Part shown: positions 22,111-35,300 of the stretch, in pieces | Numbering within the stretch: position 1 is the first letter of the stretch | How the letters are laid out: each line of letters starts with the position of its first letter | Assembly: GCA_033980235.1 (NCBI GenBank) | Contig: CM067067.1 | Coordinates: forward strand, 12,242,401-12,306,400 | Length of the DNA stretch: 64,000 nucleotides | Direction of reading: 5' to 3' | From: Diadema setosum | Lineage: Eukaryota; Echinodermata; Echinoidea; Diadematoida; Diadematidae | Program-made: the position numbers and the translations under genes | Notes under the pieces: model-generated | Told to the model about the DNA's origin: nothing | Databases searched by the model: none | What the model saw: only the letters and a program-made list of their open reading frames with translations

Positions 22111-22497
22111 AGGGATTGTATAGTTTTGGTTGAGCCCTAATTTCAGGTTTCTAACATTTTTTTTTTGTGTGTGAGATAATGAGAAATTTCTTATGAAATA
22201 TGAAAGAACATGTAATTCCATGAGGAATTCAATGTTTATTTGATGAAAATTGGTTTTGAAATGGCAGAGATATCCAAAACAGAGCAATTCTAATAAGTGT
22301 GGGACCCACACTTTATTACGATTGCTTTGTTTTACTTTGTTTTTGGATGTTTCAGTCATTCCAAACCCGATTTTCATCAAATAAACTTTGAATTCCTCTA
22401 AAATGGTATGCTCTGTACTATTTCATAAGTGTTTTCTTGGTATCTCGCAAAAAGTTAAAAGCCCAATTCTCATCTCCACCAATACTGTACCATCCCT
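22111..22497. mobile_element. TTAA-flanked palindromic miniature element, copy 1 of 3
   Basis: It lies between TTAA at 22107-22110 and 22498-22501. Ends AGGGATTGTATAGTTTTGG and its near inverse form long arms. The interior has mirrored GATATCC and TTTCATCAAATAAACTTTGA blocks. Copies 2 and 3 are at 54186 and 57273. Confidence 0.8.
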
Positions 22498-22924
22498 TTA
22501 AAATATGACGTTGTAGGGTGAATGGAAATGAGCATCTTACCTAACCAAACTTCATGTTTGCTCTCAAGCTTTCAAGTTTATCCTTGGAAGTAGATTAGCG
22601 TATGTAATGTGCTCATTAAGATTGCCTGTTGAGCATCTAGATTAATGTCTTAACTACATTCCTGATTGGATAATCACATGAATGTGAAGGCTGTAATTTG
22701 TTGAGTTTGTTGAGAATGATGTCTTCATGGCAAGGTCAAGTGATTGGTAGTTGAACCTGAATCGATTTTGAAAATATGCAAACTCATGTAATACTGATAC
22801 TGTGAGAGATATCCTGCATTTTCCATTTCCTCTTTAAAGGTACTATTTATTATTTCAAATTTACTCTATCCCTCAGTTGGCTGGGATAAACAATATCCTC
22901 TCCCATCGTATCTCATTAGCTGTG

Positions 22925-23345
22925 AGTCTGGGCAGTGATTTGCATTAGTCGGTAGCACGTCTGCCTCTCATTCCATTTGACCCGGGTTGGATTTTTGTGC
23001 CTAGCTGAGCAATGTTGCATGTAAGCATACCGTCCCCTCTAGTAAGAGAGAAAACACTGTCCATCAGATTGGACTTCACATGAAGGTCCCATGTGTTAGT
23101 TACTCACGCACGTTAAGATCCCTCTTTGTTCATTCACTGTGCAAAGAGTAGGGTGCCAACCTAGCCCAACCAGACGCTGTGCGAAGCACAGCCTTTCGCT
23201 TTTTATACATCGACTGGGCTGTGTATAGTTAGGTGCCAACCCAGTGAAGTGGTCTACCTACCTTCCCACACCAGAAAAGGGGCTAAGGTGCTGACTCTTT
23301 GTGGTTCGCCCCATGTGACTAGCAATAGTCAGCAAACCTTATCAT
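22925..23345 (+). mobile_element. tRNA-derived SINE
   Basis: The head has a box-A-like stretch (TAGTCGGTAGCACGTCTG), then CCTCTCATTCC and a box-B-like stretch (GACCCGGGTTGGATTT), the order and spacing of an internal Pol III promoter. A body with GTTAAGATCCCT and direct repeats of GGTGCCAACC follows. The B box has lost the TTCGA core, so it is probably inactive. Confidence 0.6.
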
Positions 23346-24517
23346 CTCCTGCACATTGTGCTTTACGCAGAAGGAGGAGATTTTGAGTCCTACAGTTATC
23401 TCTAGCAAGAGAAATTATGATCAGTTTGTATTCACGGAGAGCTTATTATATTCAGCAAAGTTCAGCCAGCCACCGTACCACCATCCTTCTCTCTTCAGTC
23501 AATGGTTACGACACTGGGATGGAATCCTGGAGATTGAATCTGTGCGTTAGAGGGACATGCGTAGGTCTCTCCAATCCTACTTGTGTTTGTGATCAGAAAG
23601 TTTGCTGAGGATGTTGTTAGGAAGGAGTAGGTATTTAGCTTCATCTGGAGCATCTGTAGTCTCTTACAAGTCTCTGTGATTTTCTTGAGGAGAAGTTCTA
23701 AATGGATGCTGATTTGAAGCTCTGCTATTTCCCACTGGAGAGCAGTACATACAATTACTTTCCATCTATCACGGCATTTCGGGTTTGAATTTTCAGATGA
23801 CCCTTTATTCATATCTAATTTTTTTTTTCTTTCTTTTTTTACATATCACTGTAATTAAATATTCACTGCAATAATTTTTATTTTGTATATAACCTGTTAC
23901 TAAATGAATCAACTGCTATAAATTAGTGGGCAGGAATAGCCCATGCACAGCATGCAAATTCCATTGAGGTAGCCGTTTCAGGTTGTTGGTAGTATACCCT
24001 CCATCTACTACCACTATTACTGTGACTGACTTTCTATACTACCCCTAATCTTCCAAGGGTTACTTTTTCACTTTATGTGTTGGCATGGCGGAATAATTGC
24101 TTGAGCTGTAGACACGCCAAACAGAAAACAAACATGACTGTATAATGTGCACATCATGAACAGTGCGCAGTCGAGAGAGTGAGAGAGAGAGAGAGAGCAA
24201 GGGTGACTGAACTTGCATGGCTTTGTAAATACTATTTGTGAACATATTTATACAACATCTGTGGAAGGTGATATTTGAGAGGAACACGTGATGAACATTA
24301 ATTTCTATTCTTGTTTCCTACCTTTGTCAAACTTTTCAAGTACTACTGCAGCACTGATGATAACTCCACTCATTCTGTTATGTAGGCTGTAGTATGCATT
24401 GCACAAATTTTGTCAAGTTGCTTGGGAATTTGTAGTAGTGTGGGATATGTCACCAGATAGCTTCAAAGGGCATGGTATTCCATTCATATGAGAGTAGCGA
24501 CTGGAAGGTTTGAGATA

Positions 24518-24738
24518 TACTGTAAAACAAGGATTGTTCATGTGCATTTTGATTTCACGAATTTTGTGAGAGCCAAGATTTGTGAAATTGAAATGCACAT
24601 GAAAGTTCTTGTCTACATTATGTGCATTGAATGCCAGTGAAAATTCATTAAAAACAAAATTTCATGCCGCGAAAAAAGCCGATGGCTCCAGTTCACAAAA
24701 ATTTCATGCCGCGAAAATTTAATCTTGCTCTACAGTAT
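24518..24738. mobile_element. ACTGTAAAAC-ended miniature element, copy 2
   Basis: It runs from TACTGTAAAACAAGG to GCTCTACAGTA, flanked by TA. The interior has mirrored GTGCATTTTGATTTCACGAA / TTGTGAAATTGAAATGCAC and two TTCATGCCGCGAAAA motifs. Confidence 0.65.
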
Positions 24739-25860
24739 GAGAGCAGGGTATGTGGAGGGATCTGTCGTGTTATGAAGCAAATAGGAAAAGTGCTGTTTGT
24801 ATCTGGCAAATGTGAAAACATATCTTTCTCCATCAAATCTCATGGATCAATGTAGTGCTTAAAGATTTCAAGTGAATAATTAATGTTTGTGAGCACAGTT
24901 TTCCAAACGAAGCTATTTGACCCCGAAACAAACGTCCTGGTATCTGTAGAACAAGAGCACAGATTGCTGATACAGCTTGGCACGAAAGGGGAGAGGGGTA
25001 CAGAAACAACTGGATATTTGTGCGCCGAAGTGATTCATTGCTGTTTAGGCATGGCATCTACGTGTAATTAAGTTATCAATTAAAAAAATAGAGATAATCC
25101 TCTTTTTCAACTTGTCCACAATATTCTAGCATTGTGCCTGTGGTGTTGATTCCAGTTTGCTAAAATCCATCCACTTTCAGGCAGCTACCAAATTATGTGA
25201 TGGTATTGAGGCACAGTATTTTTGATCTGCAGGATTTTGTGACAGCATCATAGGTTACATGTCAATCCTGTCTGTCGGGAAGTCGTATCTGTGTCTTGTC
25301 ATAAGAGGTCAGAGTGATTTGAAATCACATCAAATTTAATTTTTTTTTTTAATGAACCTGTGAGTAAAAAAAGGAATGTCTTGAGCAGTTTGTAAATAGG
25401 GAAAATATTAAATGAAAAGAGAAATGGAGAAGTGGTGATTCCCCATGTTCATTTTCCCAAGTGCATATCTTTGTTCCTTTAAATCAGAGGAGTATTAATT
25501 GTGCTCCCTGTTTGTATCATGAAAGACAAAGTTCATGATACTCTGTAACGGCTAATCATAAAGCACATTATCACTGTTTTGTATGGATATCTCTTGTTAC
25601 AAAATATTGTGTTTTGAGGAATGGTATTTATGTCCTCTTGACCTTGCTCCATAAATGGTTTGCAATTCAGTCGTCAGATAATAAACTTTGGTACTGTCAA
25701 GACTAATGGAAGGAAAGTTTTCACCTGCATTTGGTTGCTATCCAGAAGAAACAAAAATATGACCCAAATATTTCTCTGGACCCATCATTGTGTTGAAATT
25801 GAAAACCAGCCTCACTTCTGCCTATGGTCCTTTGTAAGTTCCCTGCCCAAACTCGTACGT

Positions 25861-26018
25861 GGGGCCTGTTGCACAAAACATTTTACCTGAGAAAACTCCA
25901 GATACTTTTTAAACGAGTTTTTCCTGTGCTAAAGCCAGTGGCAGATGAATCATATTAACCTGAGTTTTCAGTTCTTACCAGAATTTTTCTCAGGTGAAAA
26001 GTTTTATACAACAGGCAC
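25861..26018. mobile_element. Miniature element with GGGCCTGTTGCACAAAA ends
   Basis: GGGGCCTGTTGCACAAAACA and TTTTACCTGAGAAAA at the left mirror TTTTCTCAGGTGAAAAG and TTTTATACAACAGGCACC at the right; about 150 bp. Confidence 0.7.
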
Positions 26019-27107
26019 CTGGTGAAATCAGATCAGAAGCTGTACAGTAGTTTTTGTTTATTTGCAACATCCCGAGTTGGTCAAAATATTGTGTAGACTT
26101 CATTTAGGTTTTTTCGGCACAGTGCTCCGGTTCTCGTAGTTTTCAGGATAGCAGGCAAGTTATGAAGAGTATTTTGGAGGAAGGTATAGTACCAGTGTAA
26201 CCTTGATAAGTCACAGTCCATGTGGATTAATCACATTATGACAAACATACTACTTGCTGTTAGAGCACTTGTGAAATGATAATGCTTAGTAAAAGTGATA
26301 ATTATGTTTCATGTATGCCTCAAGGAAAAATCATGCTGCTTTGTGCTGCAGGCTAACCTCTCATACTGAAGTGGTAGATCTGGTATTGGGGGTTTTCTTA
26401 TCAAGAAATTGAAGCAATTTTTAATTCTTTTGCTCCTAAATCATCTTTTTCTCTTTTTAAAAAAATTTTCTTGAAAGTTTGAATGTTCTGTGGGAAGTTT
26501 GTTCCTCGAGTTGGCTTATCCTGAAGGAGACTGGTGCAGTTAAGCAGAAAGCAGATGTAGATTCATACAAGAGCTTGTATAGAAACATGTATCTGGAGTG
26601 GAATGTGCTATGTGATAGTGGTACAATGATCATTTTATTTATTCACAGATTACCTTTATTCATGCAATGCAAAAATCTTGCCTCCATGCTCTATCAATGA
26701 CCAGTGATTTCTTTTCTTTAAACTGCAATGTTTTTTTTTTTTTGTTTGTTTGTTTGTTTGTTTGTTTTTTTATATGTAGTACAGTTTCAATTCCTGTTTC
26801 CATTTTTCATTTCATGATATAGATTATGCTGGCTTCATTGGTGTGAAATATGTACAGTGGCTAGTGCTTGTTTTGTATTAGGTCACTGTTTGCCATTGCA
26901 AAAGCCGAGAGCTGTAGTGCTGATAATGTATTCTACGTAAGAATTGACTTACCAAGGGAAACTTTATTTTTGAAAAGAAAAATATGATTTTAAAGTTGTA
27001 TTGTGATTAGGAGGCAAATTCCCGAAACTATGTCAATTTGTCTGCTATTTCCCTAATCTGCCTAAATTGATGTAATGATCTTTTAATTATCAATTTTTTA
27101 AGGTATT

Positions 27108-27190
27108 TGAAGAGCTTGCTTCCAAAAGGCGCTATTATAAAATCCATCATTTTTCAATGGATTTGGCACCTTTTGGAAGCAAGCTCTTCA
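27108..27190. repeat. 83-bp near-perfect palindrome
   Basis: Arms TGAAGAGCTTGCTTCCAAAA and TTTTGGAAGCAAGCTCTTCA are exact inverses, followed inward by GGCGC / GCACC and AAATCCAT / ATGGATTT. It may be a minimal foldback element or a transcribed hairpin. Confidence 0.65.
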
Positions 27191-30100
27191 TTTATTTATG
27201 TGATACCACATATGCACCCCCACTCTGTCCATGAAGTCATTTCTCACTGAAATTTAAGTGAGAGTGCAAAATTGCATCATTTACCTAATGTGCGAAGGTG
27301 AAATTTTACAGTGGAGGAGGGAGGAGCTTGGTGTTACTTCCTACGTGTTTGATTTGTGTCTCTTCAAGAACCATGTTAGATGAGAAGTTAAAGTCTGGTT
27401 CTTGCATATTTCTGTAATTGGGAGCACTTTCAGTAAGACAAGCAAGCACTGTGGTAATGTAAAGAATTGCAGTGTGTGCCTCATGATGCTTCCTAGCCAA
27501 AACATAAGGAACACATTATTGAATATTTGCTGTATATTTTTAGCAAAAGGCAGGAGATTCCCATATTTTGTGGTTAGTATTTTATTGGTGTTTTTTTTTT
27601 TTTATATGATTTGATACGCCAAAACTGAGATGTATTATTTTTATTTGGTTCATTAAGGTTGTATTTATATATTTCAGGAGAGGACTATACCAAATGATCA
27701 AAGAAATGGCTGTGATTGGTACATTGTCTTAACTATCTGTAATTGTATGTCCTAAAGCAATTTGCTATGAAACATTAGCAATATCACCTGATAAGGTTTT
27801 CCTTGTGTGTCTTTAAAATAAGTATTCCGTGAAGTAGCAGCTTTCCCACGTTGTCATCGCACAGACGTGCAAACTATGTCGGTGCTTTAATACCAGAAGG
27901 GCGTCATAATTTGTGAGGCACATAGAATAGTGTGGAAGCGTCAAGTACATGAAGGGGTGCCTTGTGCTCCTGCCTCTGCTCCCCTGACAAGTGACAAAGA
28001 CATTATGTGTGTTTTTATTTTTGTCATATTTCATGTCTTAATTTAAGCAGGTGCAATACACACATCTAGTATCCAAAAATGGAAGTTTCATTCATGTGCT
28101 GATGTTGGTGTCTAGAAAAAAACCAAAATCTTTAAAGGGAAAAAGGAAAACAAAAAGAAAATCAGATTTATGCAACTGAAAATTTGGGAAAATCATATTC
28201 TAGGGTGTACTCAAGTCAAGGAAATGATAATTATTCTGTTGGCATTACATACTGATCAGATCATTTTTCATCTCATGTTACACTATTTACAATTGTGTAT
28301 GACTGCATTATATAATATGACATTCTCATATTTAGCATACACAAATATTCACTGCACAATGTGAACCACATTTGGCACAGACAGTATTTATGGCTAAAAT
28401 GTTACATTCATTTTTTTTCTCCATCGACTCAAAAGGGATCTTTCGTATTCTTTAAACAGAAATGGTTACTGCACGTTGGTTGCATGATGAATAATGAAGC
28501 ATCAGTATTTATCATTGTGATGATAATCTCTATCTCCCGTGAAACACCATATTAAATATCATTGTGTCCTTGTTCTGCAAAAGTGTGGTGTATGTACTGT
28601 TCGAGTGATATGGTAACAAAAACCAACCAAACAATATTTCTGATGACCTGTTGACATTGTTTCGGATGTGATCAAGAGTGTGCTTGATATTTTTTCTTTC
28701 CTACATACTTTCCAAACTTGATGTGTAAATTATTTGTGTTGCAATGAAAGTTGGACATGGGATGAGCGGTTAAGAAAACTCTTGTTTAAAGAAGGCTTTG
28801 TTTAAGTGCACAAACTATGATCATTTAAAAGCCCAGCCACACTGCTAGTCAGCTTTTATCATTGCAAAAACTTGCACAAGTAGGTAGTGATGTAAAATGT
28901 GGCTGATACTATAAAGATATTTAAATGTAATGTGCAAATTTTTTTAATCAACTGAACGTAATTACTACACATCAGCCCAACAGTATGTTGGCTTGTACAG
29001 GATACATCAGATCAAAATGCTCATCAAAAAAGAATGCTGTCTGTCAAAATTTTTGAAGGCATAGCCTGACTACTATGTGAAGTAACAGAATCTCACAAAG
29101 TGTTTGATGTACAAAAGTCTGAGGGGAATGCAATTTGTGTACTATGCGAACTTGTATTTTTAGCAGACTGCAAATCTTTTGTCTCACCAACCGTTATTGA
29201 GAGAATCACAGTATTGAAGTGAGTATTCACATTACATCTTATGTTTATTGTTAGCAGACAGTAATTGTTATTAAAAATGCATAGTGAGGAATGAAGGAAA
29301 TGGTGCCAGCAGGTAAAGGTGAGATTCAGTTGTGTGATTGCTACGAATTCTAAATGTTTGTTCCAGGGGACAACCAGTAATATAGCTCGATTTTTTTGTT
29401 TAGGGCAAGAATGGAATACTCGATGTGAAACTTGAGACTGTGCTTTGCTTAAAAATGCTTTGTGTGTAGCTGAGATGGCATGCATAGGTCTGTAGTTATG
29501 ACACATTTAAAATAATGATTGGAAGATGAAGAATCATTGAAATGGTTATATGAAATTAGATATATACATATTATATTCATAATGTCTTTGTCACATCATG
29601 TGAAAATAAAGGAAACAAACTAGTACTCTACAAAAACATAACGATCCTGCAGTTGTGTCCTCATTAGTCTCTGTTTCAGCCCTTGTCGATTATAATTTGC
29701 CAAGTTTATCAGAAAAGATCACATGGCTAATGTTGCATTGTAGACTGATATCTCAGCAAGGCGTTCATAACAATTGACTGTTTGTGTCATAGGTCAGTAG
29801 TAATGTTGTCTGAGATGTGAACCATAAAGTAGTCCCGAGGTCATTCAGAAATTACCAACACTGAAAAGGAACAACATTAACAAAATACATGACTGCATAG
29901 AAACAAAGATGCATAGATACTTCAAATATTTATTTCATTTTACAAAATTTGCACCTATAAAAACATTAAGCAGCACCCTGTAATTTACATCTCTTGTTCT
30001 CTTTTCATTTTATGCACAGATTGAATTGATTTCTTTGCAAGGTGGAACTGTAGGATAATGTAGTAAACATTTGGCTCAGAAAGCATGATGTTCTTTTCCA

Positions 30101-32082
30101 CATTTTTAGCTGAAAAAATAGATAATATTCAATATGTGAATACTTTCACGCACAACATGACAAGGGGGGGGGGGGCACATTTTTTTGCATAATACATAAG
30201 AATACATTAAACTGGCCTATAGGCAAAGTTTCATGACTCACGGGGTCACATGTACCCCAATATATGTTGCCATGTGTACTGCTGAAGTTTAATACACAAT
30301 CATTTAATACAAGCTTAGCTTCAGCACTTATCTTGATCAATGTTAAAAAACCTACTGTAACACTAGTTCAAGTATGTGACAGTTATCATGCCTAAAGTCT
30401 GCAGGACATCGCATGTACACTTCATGTTTCCAAAACCTAAACATTTTAGTTCAAATCTGACCTGAGCCATCAAAATGAACAGAGCAGCCATACAGCAAAT
30501 GGAATATGTTTAAGTCTGTCTAGGTATACCTAGTGAGAAAGTTGGTGATGTCAATGGAACATTCTGCTTTGCTGCAATCGTATTTACATGCCATACAATA
30601 GTAAATTGCTCTAGAATGACAAGTTATCACTTCAGAGTTTGATAAAATCTTTTGTCGTTTATCACAAAATATATATATACAGTAAAATTTCCACAAGTTG
30701 AAATCCTGCGGGCTGAAGAAAGACATTCAAATTAAGCAATATTCAATTTTCACAAGTCATTAAAGTTTCACATTTATTTTCTTGTTCACATTCCACCTCC
30801 TGTTTGTGTAGTTGTCCTACACTGTATATGTGTTGCATAGACATGTTCCATGCATATCATCGCTGGGATGACAAGACCTGGTATCTCAAATTGGATGAAA
30901 ATTACTTATTTGGATTAATGGTTAGAAAATCAATTAAGTGATGTCCTGTCCAAATCCTAGCTGTCTTACCCCAAAAATGACACCACCACGGCATGTCAAA
31001 GGAAAGGCAATCCCATTTGATATAGTGCTTTGGCTGCCATGTTTTTTTGCTCTCCTGAACATTTGACATTTTGTAGATACGAGGTCTTGTCACCCCTGTG
31101 ACGATATGCTGCTGTTATCTAAAGTTTTCCATGAGTTGTGTTCATTTCCCTGAAAGTTTACATTGCACTACAAAAATGAGCTAATGCATAGATATGAGTT
31201 CATATATTAGATATGTATGTGCCAACACTATTTACTCATAGTTATGAATCATGGATTATTACTGTTTTGACAGCCAACACATTCCCATCAGTAGTCACCA
31301 CAGTCATCTAAACTTTGGTGCTTTCATAATTGAGATAAAAGCATTACAAATTCAGCAACAGACAAAATACTAAATAAAAAGCATATGTTCAGCTATGGCT
31401 TTACACATGAAAATCACTGATTTTCTTCACAGCTACAGGACATTATACCATTCAACTGCTTTATAGCTGCGTAAAAAGCATGAATGGTGATAAGGCCTTT
31501 GAAACCAGACAACTACTTCAGCCAAAAATAAGAGGAGTGTGCTTGAGTTGTATTGCAGTGTGACACAAATTTGTGCAGAGTTTTTTTCCGAAGATTCTGC
31601 CACCTCCGTGTTAACATCAGCCAAATATCTGGCAAATCAGATGTCTAATTTGACTCACACAATGAAGCTCTCATGAATTTTCGGAGAAAAGGAATGAAGT
31701 TTTTCTATGACTTGTCCGAAATTATACTGTAACTTCTGCCTTGGCTGAAAATATTTTGCACACAAATTCATAGGGAAAAATATGGACTTGTTTTTGGCTA
31801 CCAGTAAAGAAATGAATGGCTAATCTGACTTCACTTCATTCATGTGAAGTTTATTGCACTTGCACTTTATTTCCTCACCTCAGAAAATATAAGTAGATGT
31901 GAGATTGAACATGACCAAACAATTCAGCAATATCTGGCTCTTAATCACACATTGTCATTCTTTGCAGCCCATGAATACAGAATCTTTATAACCAATCCTG
32001 CTTTCTCTGTTTCTCTGTTTTATATCCCAGTTTTTATCCCTCACAAACATCTGCAAACATAACACACGCACAAACACACAAA

Positions 32083-32138
32083 TGCACACACACACACGTG
32101 TGCACACATACACACGTGTGCACACACACACACACACA
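32083..32138. repeat. CA/GT microsatellite
   Basis: Interrupted CA repeat, including ACACGTGTGCACAC palindromic interruptions, just past the 3' end of the membrane-protein gene. Confidence 0.85.
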
Positions 32139-32188
32139 CTTTGACCCTTTTTCCATTACTCCGACTCACTTGTTAACTGTCTGTCAGT

Positions 32189-32194
32189 TTTATT
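32189..32194 (-). promoter_or_regulatory. Candidate poly(A) signal AATAAA of the membrane-protein gene
   Basis: AATAAA on the minus strand lies 16 nt after the stop codon. About 50 nt further on is a long GT-rich run (the CA repeat at 32083-32138 read on the other strand), which could act as the downstream GU element. This would give a very short 3' UTR. Confidence 0.35.
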
Positions 32195-32209
32195 ACTTAA
32201 CACACTACA

Positions 32210-32361
32210 TCATAATGTTCGCGCCGTAGTTGGGGGCGCTGTTCGGTGGACGAGAATGACGCGGTCGGGGCTGGGGAACTGCTTGTAGTATACGTAGATC
32301 ATGACAGCCGCTACCAGAGATGCGATGCCTATTCCTATCGTTAGTCCAATGCCAACACTCA
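32210..32361 (-). CDS. Membrane-protein gene last exon: transmembrane helix and tail
   Basis: The acceptor is CTTGTGTAG; the stop TGA is 32212-32210. It encodes GIGLTIGIGIASLVAAVM and IYVYY, a clear helix with small-residue GxxxG packing motifs, then a 24-residue tail. The tail contains no motif I recognise. Confidence 0.9.
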
Positions 32362-35300
32362 CTACACAAGATGAGGTTTGAAGTTTGAAAAGAGAAACAC
32401 AGTGACTTCTGGTAAGTTTCAAAATTGTTTCATGTCTGATTCACATGTTGAAAAAAAAAATAAAATAACAAATGTGATTTCAACGAACAATGTCATCCCA
32501 TATTTGACATTTACCATGGCAACAGATATGCTTCCAACTGTTCTAGTATTAATTTCGTCTTACTGTTCTCAGTTTGTTTAGCTGGAAATTCATTATCAGA
32601 AGGTTTGCTCAGCTAAAAATGAGACAATGAAATTATAACTCGAAAGATGATAGGGGACTCCCAGGCTGAGGAAGACTTTTCTTTCGTTTTTTTTTTTTTC
32701 TTCAAAACACATGCTGATGAAAAATGTATAACATAGCTACAATTCCTGTGAGGAGAAATCAAATGAAATAATTGATGGCATGTATGAAATTTTAAATATA
32801 AAATAAGATGTATAAATTCTGTGCATCACTTTCATGTGTTTGTGTGCTTTCATGATATTGTATATGTTCAATGCTTTTTGCTTCTAAATCAATGGGTCCG
32901 CAGAATCAGTACTTTCAAGGGAGCTTTTGCTTCAGGACGAATTTTGCGTTGCACAATTGCATCAAGAGATGTATTATTCCAAAGCGTAAACCCAACAGAA
33001 GATTGCTCACATCAAAAGTTGTCTTTTTGCGGAGTTGGTAAGAACTTTTTGAGATGAAAAAAAGCAACAACTGTGATATATATTTATCAGAAGTGTATCT
33101 GTCTATAAATAAACTGTAGTCCTTGTCCTGGCAGTACCATCTCCATGTAAAGTTACATTGCGAACATTTACGCATACCAGTACATTTCTTTTGTATAAAT
33201 AAAAAGGCAGTGTTGCAATAAAGAGAAAGGAGGGAGCTGAAAGGAAAACAAAAATCATCAGACACCATGATTGTAGCTGTTTCTTTTATATTCATGATTA
33301 AAAGTGGTTGTAATTAAAGAAAAATAAGAAAAGCCCTTCATTAGCATAGTTACTCCATGTATCTCCTGCCTGATGATGTCACTTACAAACACTAAGCATG
33401 ATAACATGCATGTAGGATGAAAGTGTGTCCACAAATATATATCACTGCTACTGCAGCAAGTCCAGTCAGTATAACTTACCCCCCGTCCTTGATTTCATGT
33501 TCTGTACAGGGCTCTTGGTTGGGCGTGGCCTCTTGGGATGATCGGCCCTGCCCCTCTCATTGGCCCCGCCTCTTCCATTGTTACCTCCAGCCCTCCCACC
33601 TCCTCCAGGGCCTCTCCAAGGTGGAACTGTGTAAAATGTTTAGGAGGACAAAAATTCAAAAGCTGCACGCCTTCTCTTTATGCCTTGTGAGTCACACTTA
33701 AAATCCTTCTCATCAGTATCCCTAACTGTAGCATTATTCAAATCAAGGCTTAGAACACATCATTTGATTGCCCATCTTGCAGCACAGAAAAATATAATCA
33801 TGTACGTAGGTTCTTTATAAATTTCACATTATTACGGTTATGTGCCATTGCTATTTGTTTACATATATTCTTTCCTCAACCTCAAAGTGCTTATGAAGAA
33901 GACTAATATGGGAGTTTGACAACTCATTCCAATCTTGTACACAATCAGCCTGAACACAAACATCAGCTTTTTCTTCACAATTGTGCAAAAGCTTGTACAA
34001 CTTTCATCTGGCTATCAGCTTATGATGCAAACTGGATGAGACACAGGATTAACAATAAGATTCACAAAGGCTAACTAATTGGACCAATTCTGTATAATAT
34101 ACTCAAATAAAGGCTATTATACGCATGCTCTGTTCATAAAAGACTGGCTTAACAACCGCAAATTAAAGCTTGCCAGAGGATTGTGGAAAGGGTCTACCTC
34201 ACTGGAGGAGACTTTGCCGCAACTTCCACGACTGATCAGATGCTGTGACTTCTGTGACTCTAGAGATCAAGAACTGGCTTGCGCTATCACCAAGAAGCCA
34301 ACTCAAAGGCAACATCCAAGATGTCTTCCAATAAGGTGAAAACCTATTTGCTTGGGAGACATGATGTCTCCAGTAGGTCGCCAGTGGGTCTCTGTAAGGT
34401 CATGGAGATGTCTCAGAGACCTTGCAGACAAAATTAGTCTCCTCAACTTGGCTGCGACTAAGGAGACTTCATGGAGACATCTTGGTAATGTCTGTTAGAC
34501 AAGCTGGAGACTGGGAAAAGTCTCCAAAAGACCCAAACATGTTTGAATCTCGTGACTCCCCAGAGACCAGTCTAGTCTCCAAGAGACGTCACGGAGATGT
34601 CCCACAGATGTCTCCGTAACCTCTCCACAACCAGCAAGACCCTAGTCGCCACCAGGTTGCCACCTAATCTCCAAGCCAATGAGGAATAGCCCTTTATCCT
34701 ATGAACAACTGCTAAAGGGAATTCCTGCCCCCCAAAAAGGGTTTTGCTCACTTTCAATCAGCTGGATTCTCACCTCTGCATCTTGAGACAGGCATTATTT
34801 GATCCTTGATGAGGGGTACGCTGAGTGGTGAGAGACCAGGTAGGCCCACCTTGGCATACACCCCTATTAATACCTGCCTGGCAGATAGCTTCAACAGGTG
34901 GATGTGAAATCCCAGCATTCCATGTGTACCTTAATCAAGTGAAACACACAATGAGAAAAGTTTACAAAGACATGGCTAATACTTTAGGAAGTTAGGTTTT
35001 ATGTTTGCATTCTAAAATCATAGTAAGTATTGTTTATAGTATCAGCATTATATATCAATGAGTAAATGTACAATAGTATATAGAAGAATTCAATATGAAT
35101 ATATTTTATTGGTAGAACAAATTGGTGCTGTCGTTGTTATGTTTCCAGTGTTCCACGTCTTACAAGCTTGGCTTTTTAGTGGAACACTGTTTTCCATCAT
35201 TATGATTATTTCCTTTTTTGTTGTCATGACAAAGTGCATTGTTTCTTTTTTTATGACATCATTCGCGCATATACTTTAATATATTGTATTTGAAAAAAAA

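Larger units (their letters stand above)
18843..32209. other. Gap between converging 3' ends: UTR and intergenic sequence
   Basis: About 13 kb with no convincing coding exon. It begins with FBXL20 3' UTR of unknown length. Placed features are three miniature elements (22111, 24518, 25861), a SINE (22925) and a palindrome (27108). Simple repeats: poly(A) 21161-21178, AG 24176-24197, TTTG near 26742-26765, poly(G) 30163-30174. The stretches 18843-22110, 27191-30160 and 30175-32080 show nothing I can name. Confidence 0.7.

Noticed and set aside
29093..29506. 137-codon minus-strand frame
   Set aside because: No domain, no splice-site support and composition like the surrounding AT-rich sequence.
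32378..32422. Upstream methionine in frame with the transmembrane exon
   Set aside because: It lies in the intron before a good acceptor at 32362; the spliced frame from the stalk exon fits phase and topology.
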